DNA from: Sphingomonas sp. Y57
GTDB lineage: Bacteria; Pseudomonadota; Alphaproteobacteria; Sphingomonadales; Sphingomonadaceae
Length of the DNA: 64,000 nt
Reading direction: 5' to 3'
Assembly (NCBI RefSeq): GCF_001015195.1
Contig: NZ_LDES01000084.1
Span: 1 to 64,000, forward strand
The position numbers and the translations under genes are program-made. Below the pieces are notes generated by a model. That model had not been told where the DNA came from. It did not search any database and worked only from the letters and a program-made list of their open reading frames with translations. Of this stretch, positions 26,891 to 35,322 are shown one piece after another; position 1 is the stretch's first letter, and the number at the start of each line of letters is the position of its first letter.

Positions 26891-28425
26891 AGCCCTGGGT
26901 AAAGGATTGGGTTGCCTATCATGGCGCGCTTCGACCGGAGGCGCCCGCGGTCACCTGTATCGAGCAGGGCGTGACGCTGAACTGGGGCGAACTCGACGAT
27001 CGGGTCGGACGGCTGGCCCATCAGCTCCGTCATCGCTACGGCCTGCAGCAGGGGGACCGCGTCGCGCTGATCGCCGAGAACGACACGCGCATCTTCGAGG
27101 TGCAGTTCGCCTGTATGCGGGCCGGGTTGATCTGGGTGCCGCTGAGCTGGCGTCTGGCGGTCGGCGAACTGGTGACGCTGGTGCGCGACGCCGATCCGGC
27201 GATGCTGATCCAGGACGAGAGCTGGCGGGACGTCGGTGACGCGGTCGCCGACGCGACCGGCATCGAGAGGCGGCTCCTCTGGTCCGACAACCTTTCCCGC
27301 AGCGACTACGACCGGGTGATCGCGGAGGCCCCCGCCGCGATGCCGGGCGGCGTCCATGAGGAGGATCGGCCCACCCACATCCTCTATACGTCGGGCACCA
27401 CCGGCCTACCGAAAGGCGCGCTGTGCAGCTGGGGTACGCTCAAGCACCACGCGATCAATGCCGCCCAGACCTCGCGCGCGGCGGAGCGGGGCAACCATCA
27501 TCTCAACATCGTGCCGCTGTTCCACGCGGGCGGGCTCAACACCTTCTCCAACCCGACTCTTTATTGGGGCGGACACGTCACGACGACGCGGCGCTTCGAC
27601 CCCGCCGTCACGCTGCGGCTGTTGACCGATCCGGCGGTGGGGATCACCCATCTGTGCGGCGTGCTGCAGATGTATGAGTTGATCACAGCGCTTCCGGCCT
27701 TCGCGGAGGCGCGCTTCCCGACGCTGCGCAACGGCCTGTTCGGCGGCTGGGGGCCCAAGACGGTGTGGGTCCACCAGACCTGGCAGGATCGCGGCTTCTT
27801 CCTCCAGCTCTCCTACGGATCGACCGAGCAGGGGCCGCTGGTGACGGTGCTCGACGGCGGCCGCGACCTGGCGCTTGCCAATTGTTCGGGCTTCGTCGTG
27901 CCGGGGACCGAACTGCGCCTCGTCGACGGCGATGGCCGCGATGTCGCGCAGGGCGAGGTCGGCGAAATCTGGACGCGCGGCCCCGCGATTACGCCCGGCT
28001 ACTGGAACCGTCCTCGCGACGACTATTTCGCCGGGGACTGGTTCCGCACCGGGGATTGCGGCCGCTTCGACGAGGCCGGCCGCCTCTATGTCGTCGACCG
28101 GCTGCGCGAGGTCTATCGCTCGGGCGGCGAGAATATCTATCCAGCCGAGGTCGAACTCGTGCTCGCCGACGCGCCGGGGGTTAGGGAGGTCGCGATCATC
28201 GCCGTGCCCGACGACCGCTGGGGCGAGGTCGGCCTGGCAATCGTCGAGCCGGTGCCGGGGGCCGAGGTGAGCCTCGACTTGCTGCTGGCCCATGCCGACG
28301 GCCGGCTGGCGCGGTTCAAGCTGCCTCGCCATTTCGCGACGATCGCCGAGATGCCACGCAGCGCGACGCTCAAGATCGACCGGGCGTTGCTCAAGAAGAC
28401 CTACGGCGCGGTGCCGGCCGTCTGA
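26887..28425 (+). CDS. AMP-forming acyl-CoA ligase (ANL superfamily)
   Basis: About 512 residues. It activates a carboxylic acid to its CoA thioester with ATP. The P-loop-like A3 motif ILYTSGTTGLPKG, the A5 region YGSTEQGP, the A7 stretch WFRTGDCGRFDEAG, the A8 hinge VVDRLREVYRSGGENIYPAEVE and the final catalytic lysine (ATLKIDRALLKK) are all present. The start is ATG 26887, overlapping the thioesterase stop; a longer open frame is shadow. It is paralogous to the ligase at 45932-47455. The substrate could be a fatty, aromatic or alicyclic acid. Confidence 0.93.
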   Translation: MKPWVKDWVAYHGALRPEAPAVTCIEQGVTLNWGELDDRVGRLAHQLRHRYGLQQGDRVALIAENDTRIFEVQFACMRAGLIWVPLSWRLAVGELVTLVRDADPAMLIQDESWRDVGDAVADATGIERRLLWSDNLSRSDYDRVIAEAPAAMPGGVHEEDRPTHILYTSGTTGLPKGALCSWGTLKHHAINAAQTSRAAERGNHHLNIVPLFHAGGLNTFSNPTLYWGGHVTTTRRFDPAVTLRLLTDPAVGITHLCGVLQMYELITALPAFAEARFPTLRNGLFGGWGPKTVWVHQTWQDRGFFLQLSYGSTEQGPLVTVLDGGRDLALANCSGFVVPGTELRLVDGDGRDVAQGEVGEIWTRGPAITPGYWNRPRDDYFAGDWFRTGDCGRFDEAGRLYVVDRLREVYRSGGENIYPAEVELVLADAPGVREVAIIAVPDDRWGEVGLAIVEPVPGAEVSLDLLLAHADGRLARFKLPRHFATIAEMPRSATLKIDRALLKKTYGAVPAV

Positions 28426-28445
28426 GCCCCGTCAGGTAGGCGGTG

Positions 28446-29288
28446 TCAGCACAGGCGCCGCCTCAAAAATCCGGCGATCGCGTCGCTGAAGGCGTCATTG
28501 CGGTCGCCCGCGACCATATGGCCGGCGCGGTCGACGGCGACGATCTCGGCATGCGGGGCCTGGGCGCGGAAGCCGGCGACGGCCTGCGGATCGACCACGT
28601 CGCTCTGCGCGCCGGAGATCAGCATCAGCGGCAGGCTGGCGGGTAGCGCGGCGAGCCGCTCGCTCAGCATGTCTGCAAGCGCCTCGGTCGGCGCGTCGCC
28701 GACCACCGCCGGGTCCCAGTGCCATCGCAGCCGGCCATCGCTGCCCTCGCGCAGCGACCGCATCAGCCCCGACGGGTTCTTGGAGCGGGCACGGTTGGGA
28801 TTATAGGCCTGCACCGCCGCCGCTGCCTCGTCGAGCGAGGCGAAGCCGTCGGGATGCGCTTGCATGAAGCTACGCACCCGCGCCACCCCCTCGGGAGCGA
28901 AGCGCGGGACGATGTCGACCAGCACCAGTGCGCGCACCAGCCCGGGCGCCTCCGCCGCGGCGAACAGCGCGCTGATTCCGCCCATCGACGCGCCGACCAG
29001 CGCCGCTGGCCGGCCGACCGCACGCAGCACGGAAACGAGATCCCGGCCGTGGGCGGGCAGCGAGTAGTCGCGGTCTGCCGCCCAGTCGCTGTCGCCATGG
29101 CCGCGCGCGTCATAGCTGCCGACGGCGAAACCGGCGCCGAGCAGATGGTCGGCGGTGCCTGTCCAGGCGTGACGGGTCTGGCCGCCCCCGTGCAGCAACA
29201 GGACGAGCGGGGCGTCGTCCGCGCCGCGCAGGTCGCCCACGATCTTCAAGCCCTCGATGGTGGTCGCACGGACCGGCCGGGCTGTCAC
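28446..29288 (-). CDS. Alpha/beta-hydrolase
   Basis: About 280 residues. The oxyanion region is LVLLLHGGGQTRHAW, the nucleophile elbow is LVGASMGGISAL (Ser in GASMG), an acid is likely in ISGAQSDVVDP, and the histidine is in VDRAGHMVAGD. The start is GTG 29288, which overlaps the stop of the upstream crotonase gene (GTGA); the frame is open far upstream only as antisense shadow. It is the last gene of a leftward operon. It could hydrolyse an ester, lactone, epoxide or ring-cleavage product, as for MhpC-type enzymes. Confidence 0.83.
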   Translation of the reverse strand: MTARPVRATTIEGLKIVGDLRGADDAPLVLLLHGGGQTRHAWTGTADHLLGAGFAVGSYDARGHGDSDWAADRDYSLPAHGRDLVSVLRAVGRPAALVGASMGGISALFAAAEAPGLVRALVLVDIVPRFAPEGVARVRSFMQAHPDGFASLDEAAAAVQAYNPNRARSKNPSGLMRSLREGSDGRLRWHWDPAVVGDAPTEALADMLSERLAALPASLPLMLISGAQSDVVDPQAVAGFRAQAPHAEIVAVDRAGHMVAGDRNDAFSDAIAGFLRRRLC

Positions 29289-30043
29289 GCCGGCGGGCCC
29301 TTGCGTGCCGCGAACGCGGCGAAGGCGGCGGCGGCCTCGGGAGTCTTGAGCTGCGCGACGAACGCCTTCTGATCGGCATCGAGTGCGGCGGCGATCGCCT
29401 CCGCGTTGCGCATCAGCGCCTTGGTCGCGACCAGCGCCGACAGCGGCTTGGCGGCCAGCGTGCGCGCCGCAAGCTCGGCCACCCGCTGGACCTCGTCGGC
29501 GGGGAGGGCGCGGTTGGCGATGCCGATCGCCGCGGCCTCCTTGCCGCCCAGCGCCTCGCCCAGCGCGAACAGCGCGAAGGATCGAACATGGCCGATCCGC
29601 TCGGGCAGGGTCAGCGCCGACGCCGCCTCGGGGACGAGGCCAAGGTCGATGAAGGGTGTCCGCAACTCGGCATCCTCGGCGACATAGACGAGGTCGCAAT
29701 GCAGCAGCATCGTCACGCCGATGCCGATCGCCCGGCCGGTTACGGCGGCGACCAGCGGCTTGGGGAAGGTGCTGATCGCTTGCAGGAAGGGGCCGGTGTT
29801 CGAGGCCAGGATATCCTGCTCGCCAGCGGCGGCGGCGGCGAACATCGATATGTCGTTGCCCGCGCAGAAATCGGCGCCTTCGCCACGGATCAGGACGGCG
29901 CCGATCGCGGGATCATCGGCCGCGCCGCGCAGCGCGGCGGCGATGTGGCCGTACATGGCGTCGGTGATCGCGTTCTTCTTGGCCGGCCGATTCAATATGA
30001 TCGTCAATACGCGGTCGGCGCTTTCGGTGCTGATGTCGCTCAT
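29285..30043 (-). CDS. Crotonase-fold protein, enoyl-CoA isomerase-like
   Basis: About 252 residues of the enoyl-CoA hydratase/isomerase fold. The usual two hydratase glutamates are absent (GIGVTMLLHCD instead of GGGxEL, and TPFIDLG instead of xxPExxLG). A glutamate is present in GLVPEAAS, the position used by delta3-delta2-enoyl-CoA isomerases, so isomerase activity is more likely than hydratase. The oxyanion-loop Ala-Gly pair is in GADFCAGNDISMF. ATG 30043 is chosen; an ATG at 30052 overlapping the SDR stop is an alternative. It lies in the operon between an SDR and a hydrolase. Confidence 0.83.
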   Translation of the reverse strand: MSDISTESADRVLTIILNRPAKKNAITDAMYGHIAAALRGAADDPAIGAVLIRGEGADFCAGNDISMFAAAAAGEQDILASNTGPFLQAISTFPKPLVAAVTGRAIGIGVTMLLHCDLVYVAEDAELRTPFIDLGLVPEAASALTLPERIGHVRSFALFALGEALGGKEAAAIGIANRALPADEVQRVAELAARTLAAKPLSALVATKALMRNAEAIAAALDADQKAFVAQLKTPEAAAAFAAFAARKGPPA

Positions 30044-30048
30044 TATCC

Positions 30049-30840
30049 TCATCCCTGTGCCGGCTGGAGGCCCCGGCCCAGCGACGAGCCTCCGTCGCAG
30101 TCCAGGATCGCTCCGGTGATATATTTGGCCGAATCGCTCGCCAGATAGATAGCGAGATCGGCGATGTCCTGCTTGGTGCCGTAATCGCGCAACGGGATGA
30201 TCGCCTTCAATGCCGCTTCGGATTCGGGCGTCGGCGTCAGCCGCGCCATCCCCTCGGTATCGGCGATCGGCCCGGGCGCGATCGCGTTGACCCGGATTCC
30301 GTCGGGGCCCCATTCCATCGCGAGCACCCGGGTCAGCATGTTGATCCCCGCCTTGGCTGCGCAGGCATGGCTCTGGAACAGCGTGGCGTTGACCGCCTGG
30401 CCCGCGGTGATCGAGATCAGCGAGGCACCCGGCTTGCGCAGGAAGGCATGGCTGGCCCGCAGCACATGGAAGGTGCCGAGCAGGTCGATGTCGATCACCG
30501 TCTTGAAGGCATTGGCCGACATGCCGAGCACCGGCGCCAGGAAATTGCCCGCCGCACCTGAGACGACGATGTCGATCGGTCCCCAGGCCGCATGGGTGTC
30601 GGCGAGCGTCTGTTCGACCGCCGCATAGTCGCGCACGTCGGCGGCCCAGCCGATCGCCTCGGCACCGGCCGCCTTCAGCTCGGCGACCGCGGCCTCGACC
30701 TTCTCGATCTTGCGGCTGATGATCGCTATCCGTGCGCCGGCGGCCGCCAGCCCATGGGCGATACCCAGATTGATGCCGCTCGATCCGCCGGCGATGAACG
30801 CGGTCTTGCCGCTCAGCAGGCCGGACGTGAATGTTGCCAT
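30049..30840 (-). CDS. SDR of the 2,4-dienoyl-CoA reductase type
   Basis: A 263-residue SDR. The cofactor motif GGSSGINLGIAHGL and the SGAAGNFL stretch (in place of NNAG) are hallmarks of the NADPH-dependent dienoyl-CoA reductase branch. The classic YxxxK is replaced by HACAAKAG, keeping the Lys but not the Tyr, as in that branch. It would reduce 2,4-dienoyl-CoA to an enoyl-CoA during oxidation of unsaturated chains or rings. GAAGGAAG precedes the ATG. It overlaps the upstream SDR by 28 bp and the downstream crotonase region. Confidence 0.85.
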   Translation of the reverse strand: MATFTSGLLSGKTAFIAGGSSGINLGIAHGLAAAGARIAIISRKIEKVEAAVAELKAAGAEAIGWAADVRDYAAVEQTLADTHAAWGPIDIVVSGAAGNFLAPVLGMSANAFKTVIDIDLLGTFHVLRASHAFLRKPGASLISITAGQAVNATLFQSHACAAKAGINMLTRVLAMEWGPDGIRVNAIAPGPIADTEGMARLTPTPESEAALKAIIPLRDYGTKQDIADLAIYLASDSAKYITGAILDCDGGSSLGRGLQPAQG

Positions 30841-31805
30841 GATGCTTCCTTCTCCTCGATGGGGTCCTGTCCGCCAGCGCGGACGGCTTCGGCGCGGGTG
30901 ATGATCGACTGGGCGTGGGCGGCCGAGCTGTCGGCGGCGCGGACAGGGCCGTCGGCAGGTAGCGCGGCCAGCCCGCGGGCCACAGACTCGATGCTGGGCG
31001 CGAAGTCCCAGAAGCCGTCGAGGTCGCCGATGACCGTGCGGCTGAACCAGCCCGCCATCGCCTGGATCAGCGCGCCATTCTCTCCGCAGGCGGGATGGCA
31101 GAGCCAGGCGATCGCGGGGGCTACGAGGTCGGCCGGCAGATTGCGTTTCAGCGCCTCGGTGAAGGCAGCGGGTCGCTCCCCGGCGTCGACCATGCGGGTG
31201 AAGGCGCCGGGGCTGATCGCGTTGATGCGGATATCGGTCCCACGATAATCGGCGGCGAGCGCGGCGGTCAGGCCCTGCACGGCCGCCTTGGCGCTTGCAT
31301 AGGCGGCGGTGCCGGTTCCGCCGTAGAGGCCCTTGGTCGAGATGGTGTTGACGATCCGGCCGAAGCCCCGCGCCGCCATGTGCGGCAGTGCAGCGCGACA
31401 GAGATTGCAGGTGCCGCCCAGATGGATGCGCCAGGTCCGCTCGAAATCGGCGAAGGTGGTTTCGGGAAAGGGCGTGGGTGGCAGGAAGTTGCCGGCATTG
31501 TTGACCAATGCGTCGATCCGGCCATGCACCTCGACGATCCGCTCGACCAGAGCCGTCGCTTCGTGCGGGTCGGCGATGTCGGTCATATCGTCGCTTGCCC
31601 GGCCGCCCGCTGCACGGATCGCCTCGGCAACGGTCCTGGCGGGCAGGGGCGAGCCCCCGGCGTCGGCCATCCCCGCGCCGAGATCGTTGACGATCACATG
31701 AGCGCCGAGCCCGGCGAGGTGGCGCGCATAGCTTTCGCCGAGGCCCCGCCCGGCGCCGGTGACGAGGATCACCTGCCCGTCGAGCCGATATGCCTGCGCG
31801 ACCAT
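30813..31805 (-). CDS. SDR resembling the 3-hydroxyacyl-CoA dehydrogenase part of MFE-2
   Basis: A 330-residue SDR. VTGAGRGLGESYARHLAGLGAHVIVNDLG closely follows the pattern of MFE-2/HSD17B4-type (3R)-hydroxyacyl-CoA dehydrogenases (shown here from TGAGRGLG to VNDLG). NNAGNFL, the serine region NTISTKGLYGG and YASAKAA supply the other SDR motifs. About 80 residues follow the core and have no recognised domain; the hydratase half of MFE-2 is not fused. It starts with GGGAGAGG before the ATG. It is the first gene of a four-gene leftward operon. Confidence 0.85.
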   Translation of the reverse strand: MVAQAYRLDGQVILVTGAGRGLGESYARHLAGLGAHVIVNDLGAGMADAGGSPLPARTVAEAIRAAGGRASDDMTDIADPHEATALVERIVEVHGRIDALVNNAGNFLPPTPFPETTFADFERTWRIHLGGTCNLCRAALPHMAARGFGRIVNTISTKGLYGGTGTAAYASAKAAVQGLTAALAADYRGTDIRINAISPGAFTRMVDAGERPAAFTEALKRNLPADLVAPAIAWLCHPACGENGALIQAMAGWFSRTVIGDLDGFWDFAPSIESVARGLAALPADGPVRAADSSAAHAQSIITRAEAVRAGGQDPIEEKEASWQHSRPAC

Positions 31806-31826
31806 TCGCCTCTCCCGTTGACCATA

Positions 31827-31840
31827 AACAATATATTGTT
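31827..31840. promoter_or_regulatory. Perfect 14-bp palindrome in a divergent promoter region
   Basis: AACAATATATTGTT is a perfect dyad, followed by AGG. It has the same AACA and TGTT half-sites as the island motif but with a 6-bp instead of 1-bp separation. It lies 22 bp from one gene start and about 30 bp from the other, so it could control both directions. Confidence 0.5.
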
Positions 31841-31871
31841 AGGTTTTCATTGTTGCAGGAGAATCACGCCG

Positions 31872-32309
31872 ATGACAACCACCCCCGTCACTTATGCCGA
31901 TGTCCGTGCCATCATCGACCATCCCATCGGGCGGGTGTGGCCGCTGGTAGCCGATTTTGGCGGGCTTGCCGCCTGGGCGGCCGGGGTTACTGGTTGCGTG
32001 ATGGATGGGGAGGGCCCCGGTGCGGTACGAACGGTTGCACTCGGCGATCGTGTCGCCCGCGAGCGGCTGGAGGCGATCGACCCAGTGCAGCACCGGCTCC
32101 GCTATCATATCCTCCCGCCTCACTCTATGCCGGCAGACGAGGTTTGCAGCGATATCAGCCTAACAATGATAGAAAATAATCGCACGGAGCTTCGCTGGTC
32201 ATCCGAGGCGAGTGGCTTCTTCGTTCCGCCCGAACAGATCGGCGCGCGGATCGAGGGATTCTACAGCAAGTCGATCGAGGGGCTGCGGCGGTTGCTCGAT
32301 CGAGGGTGA
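31872..32309 (+). CDS. SRPBCC-family (START/polyketide-cyclase fold) protein
   Basis: A 145-residue helix-grip protein. The start MTTTPVTYADVRAIIDHPIG followed by VWPLVADFGGLAAWAAGV is typical of the Polyketide_cyc2/SRPBCC group, and the long C-terminal helix begins at QIGARIEGFYSKS. The ATG at 31872 follows CAGGAGAATCACGCCG. The fold binds hydrophobic ligands and includes cyclases, lipid-binding proteins and aromatic-ring chaperones; no catalytic residue can be assigned. It stands as a single gene divergent from the MFE-2-like operon and may bind a pathway intermediate. Confidence 0.8.
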   Translation: MTTTPVTYADVRAIIDHPIGRVWPLVADFGGLAAWAAGVTGCVMDGEGPGAVRTVALGDRVARERLEAIDPVQHRLRYHILPPHSMPADEVCSDISLTMIENNRTELRWSSEASGFFVPPEQIGARIEGFYSKSIEGLRRLLDRG

Positions 32310-32330
32310 GTGGCCCGATCCCGCTCCAAC

Positions 32331-32463
32331 CGTCATGCTGAACTTGTTTCAGCATCCATCGGGAGCCTTGGTCGTGGCTATGAGGCTCCTGTCGCAAACG
32401 CCCGTCCCAATTCCCGACCAGCCCGAGTGGCCTGGTGGATGCTGAAACAAGTTCAGCATGACG
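32331..32463. repeat. Perfect 28-bp inverted repeat between convergent genes
   Basis: Arms at 32331-32358 and 32436-32463 are exact reverse complements (core CATGCTGAACTTGTTTCAGC) with a 77-bp loop. Each arm is itself partly self-complementary. It lies between the ends of the SRPBCC gene and the SDR. The type is common in sphingomonad intergenic regions. Confidence 0.75.
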
Positions 32464-32485
32464 AACGGGCTATGGTCGTTCTTCG

Positions 32486-33253
32486 CTAGAAATCCCTGAT
32501 CCGGAACCCCCCGTCGACGTTGAGCACCGCCCCGGTGACGAAGGCGGCTTCGGCGGAGGCCAGGAAGACGGCGGCGTCGCCGATTTCGTGCGGCGTGCCG
32601 AGCCGGCCGACAATCCCCATCGCGGTCATCGCCGCGATCGCCGCCGCCGGATCGCCGGGGGACTGCTTTGCCGCATGTCCGCGCATCAGCGGCGTGTCGA
32701 TCACGCCGGGGCAGATCGCGTTGCAGCGGATCGGCAGGCCCAGTTCGCCGCAATGGAGAGCAACGCTTTCGGTCAGGCTCAGCACCGCCGCCTTGGACGC
32801 CGAATAGGCGCATTGCGCGGCGCCGGTGCGCTGGCCGCGCGCCGAGGCGATGTTGACGATCGCGCCGCCGGTCGCGCGCATCGCCTTCACCGCCGCCTGG
32901 CAGCCGAGGAAGACGCTGAGGGCGTTGGTGTCCATTACGAAGCGCCAGTCAGCCTCGCTCGCCGCCTCGATCGATCCGCCGTGGCTCGTCCCGGCATTGT
33001 TGACGAGGATGTCGATCCGCCCGCAGCGGTCGCTCAGGGCGTCGAAGGCGGCGGTCCAGTCGTCGGCGCGGGTGACGTCGAGGCGACGATAGAGCGCGTG
33101 CCGACCCAACGCGGCCTCGATCGGCGCGCCGTCCTCGTCGAGGTCGGCGATCATTACCGTCGCGCCTTCCGCCAGGAAGCGCTCGACGATGCCGCGCCCG
33201 ATCCCGCGCGCGCCACCGGTGACGATCGCGACCTGTCCGGCGAGCCGGCTCAT
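32486..33253 (-). CDS. Short-chain dehydrogenase/reductase
   Basis: A 255-residue classical SDR. Cofactor motif VTGGARGIGRGI, NNAG (LVNNAGTSHGG), catalytic Ser in IVNIASARG, and YSASK are all present, and the C-terminus TGAVLNVDGGFRIRDF is typical of this group. The start ATG at 33253 overlaps the P450 stop (ATGA), so the two are coupled; the much longer open frame upstream is antisense to the P450 reading. It likely oxidises the alcohol produced by the P450. Confidence 0.88.
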   Translation of the reverse strand: MSRLAGQVAIVTGGARGIGRGIVERFLAEGATVMIADLDEDGAPIEAALGRHALYRRLDVTRADDWTAAFDALSDRCGRIDILVNNAGTSHGGSIEAASEADWRFVMDTNALSVFLGCQAAVKAMRATGGAIVNIASARGQRTGAAQCAYSASKAAVLSLTESVALHCGELGLPIRCNAICPGVIDTPLMRGHAAKQSPGDPAAAIAAMTAMGIVGRLGTPHEIGDAAVFLASAEAAFVTGAVLNVDGGFRIRDF

Positions 33254-34506
33254 GCCTGGCGCGGCGTGAAGCGGACGCGCAACTCCTTGTAGCCGTAGAA
33301 GATGTAGCTCGGCACCATCTCGAAATCCTGCTGGAGGATCTCCACGTCGAAGCGGCGCAGCGCGCGGGTGAAGAACTCGGTCAGCTCCGTGCGGGCGAGC
33401 ATGTGGCCGACACAGAAGTGCAAGCCCGGTCCGAAGGCCATGGAATCGCGCAGATTGTGCCGGTCGATGTCGGTACCGAACGGATCGTCCCAATGGCGGC
33501 TGTCGACATTCGCTCCCGCATGCATGATCCACAGCAGGTCGCCCTTGGCGATCTTCTGCCCGTGCAGCTCGATATCCTCGCCGGCGAAGCGGGTCATGCA
33601 CTTCACCGTGCCCGGATAGCGCAGCAGTTCGGTCACCAGGTCGAAGGCACGCTCCGGCGTGTCGCGCAGCGTCTTGAGCAGCTTGTCCTGCCGGACGATC
33701 TGGACGAGCTGGGTGGCCAGGGTGTGGGCCGTCGTTTCCGCGCCGGCCACCACCATGCCGTGGAGCTGGGCCAGCATCTCGTCGTTGCTGAGCTTGTTGA
33801 GGCCGTCGCGGGCGTTGACCATCATCGAGATCAGGTCGTCGCCGGGGTTCTTCTCGCGCTCCGGGATGATGGCGTTGAACACGTCGTTCATCGTCCGGAT
33901 GGTCGCGTCGAGCTTGAGCAGCAGCTCGGGCGTGACGTTGGCGGCTGAGCTGGCCGAGGTGAAGTCCGATGCCAGCTTGAACAGCAGCGGGCGGTATTCG
34001 TCGGGCAGGTCGAACAGCCTCTGCATCACCCGGGTCGGCAGGGTGGCGCTGACCGTCTGCATGAAGTCGAACTCGCCGAGCCGCTCGCAGTCGTCGAGGA
34101 TCTCGTCGATCACCTCGCCGATGAAGCCCTGCACCGTGCGGACCACGGCGGCGTCGAAGGCCTTGAGCATCAGTACGCGGATGCGGGTATGGTCGCGGCC
34201 GTCGAGGCGGTTGACGATCAGGCCGGTGTAGAGGCGTACCGCCTCGAGTTGCTTCTGCAATTCCTCGGGCATGCCGCGGAAAAGCTGGTCGACGCGCGAC
34301 GCGGAGAGCCGACGATCGGCGAAAGCGGCGCGGACGTCGTCGTAGCGCGAAATGATCCAGCCGCCCTGGTTGCGGCTGTAAAAGACTGGCGCCTCTTCCT
34401 GCAGGCGGATCAGCGGGGTCCACGGATCGGCCAGGAAGGCCGGATCGGCGAAGCGGACGTCCTCGATCCCGCCGGCCAGCTCGTCGATCGCTTCCTGTGC
34501 GCCCAT
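33250..34506 (-). CDS. Cytochrome P450 (bacterial CYP, class I)
   Basis: A 418-residue soluble P450. The heme-binding loop is FGPGLHFCVGHMLAR with the cysteine thiolate. The I-helix oxygen-activation motif is VVAGAETTAHTL, and the ExxR motif is ELLRYPG. AGGAGAGG precedes the ATG. It needs a ferredoxin and reductase, neither of which is in the window. It is co-transcribed with an SDR, suggesting hydroxylation followed by oxidation to a ketone. A regulon palindrome lies 25 bp upstream. Confidence 0.93.
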   Translation of the reverse strand: MGAQEAIDELAGGIEDVRFADPAFLADPWTPLIRLQEEAPVFYSRNQGGWIISRYDDVRAAFADRRLSASRVDQLFRGMPEELQKQLEAVRLYTGLIVNRLDGRDHTRIRVLMLKAFDAAVVRTVQGFIGEVIDEILDDCERLGEFDFMQTVSATLPTRVMQRLFDLPDEYRPLLFKLASDFTSASSAANVTPELLLKLDATIRTMNDVFNAIIPEREKNPGDDLISMMVNARDGLNKLSNDEMLAQLHGMVVAGAETTAHTLATQLVQIVRQDKLLKTLRDTPERAFDLVTELLRYPGTVKCMTRFAGEDIELHGQKIAKGDLLWIMHAGANVDSRHWDDPFGTDIDRHNLRDSMAFGPGLHFCVGHMLARTELTEFFTRALRRFDVEILQQDFEMVPSYIFYGYKELRVRFTPRQA

Positions 34507-34530
34507 ATGCCTCTCCTGACGGCTTGAAGT

Positions 34531-34543
34531 CTTACAGCGATTG
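34531..34543. promoter_or_regulatory. Regulon palindrome, site 5
   Basis: CTTACAGCGATTG, 25 bp upstream of the P450 start. It is nearly identical to the site 90 bp away in front of the divergent gene, differing at one base. Confidence 0.5.
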
Positions 34544-34620
34544 ATAAAGCTTCGTCGCCGATGTTGGCAAGCTCTGATTTAAGGTGCAGCCGCCGCCCGT
34601 GATGACGGGAAGGATGTAAT

Positions 34621-34633
34621 CTTACAGTGATTG
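34621..34633. promoter_or_regulatory. Regulon palindrome, site 6
   Basis: CTTACAGTGATTG, 51 bp upstream of the carboxymuconolactone-decarboxylase-family gene at 34684. Nine of twelve consensus positions match. Confidence 0.55.
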
Positions 34634-34683
34634 ATCGTTAGATCGGGCTGCGATAGGCTGGCCGCATAGCAGAGGAGAGCGCC

Positions 34684-35292
34684 ATGCCTGAGACATTGCT
34701 GAGCCGCGTGCCCGTCGATCAATTGCCCGAGGATTTCCAGCGGCTGCGTCAGTCGAGCATCGCCGTCGCGGGGGATGGCGACCGGCTGGAGGTGTTCGGC
34801 CACCATCCGGCGCTGTACCGCTGGTATCAGTCGAATTTCTATGGGGCGATCTTCGAGAATGGTTCGCCTGACATGCGGGTCGACCGTCGGTGGAAGGAGT
34901 TGATCCGCCTCAAGCTTTCGCTGACCAACGGCTGCTTCGTGTGCAACGCGCACAATGTCCCGGCGGCCGTGGCGGCCGGCTATAGCCAGGCGCAGATCGA
35001 CGCGATGGACGACGAGGACAGTCCGCTGTTCACGCCGCAGGAACAGGCGGTGCTCGCCCTCGGCAGGCTGTTCGCGATCGCCGATCCCGATCCTTCGCTG
35101 ACGCCCGAACTCCATGCGCGGCTCTCGGCCCATTTCTCCGACGCGGAGATATTGGAGCTGGGCTTCGTCGCGACGATCATCAGCGGCTGGACCAGGCTGG
35201 TCTTCGCCTATGGCCTCATCACCCGCGAATGCCCGATCGGCAGTCCCGAGCGGGCAATGACGCCGAGCGAGACCCATTTGTCACGATCCTAA
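34684..35292 (+). CDS. AhpD-like carboxymuconolactone decarboxylase family protein
   Basis: A 202-residue helical protein with the AhpD-type redox centre E72...C84-x2-C87-x2-H90 (CFVCNAH). This arrangement suggests a peroxidase or disulfide reductase rather than a lactone decarboxylase. GAGGAGAG precedes the ATG. It is transcribed divergently from the P450-SDR pair and so may protect against peroxide from uncoupled oxygenase turnover. A role in substrate conversion is also possible. Confidence 0.82.
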   Translation: MPETLLSRVPVDQLPEDFQRLRQSSIAVAGDGDRLEVFGHHPALYRWYQSNFYGAIFENGSPDMRVDRRWKELIRLKLSLTNGCFVCNAHNVPAAVAAGYSQAQIDAMDDEDSPLFTPQEQAVLALGRLFAIADPDPSLTPELHARLSAHFSDAEILELGFVATIISGWTRLVFAYGLITRECPIGSPERAMTPSETHLSRS

Positions 35293-35322
35293 GCCCGGCA
35301 GGACGGGGGGCGAGCGAAAGGC

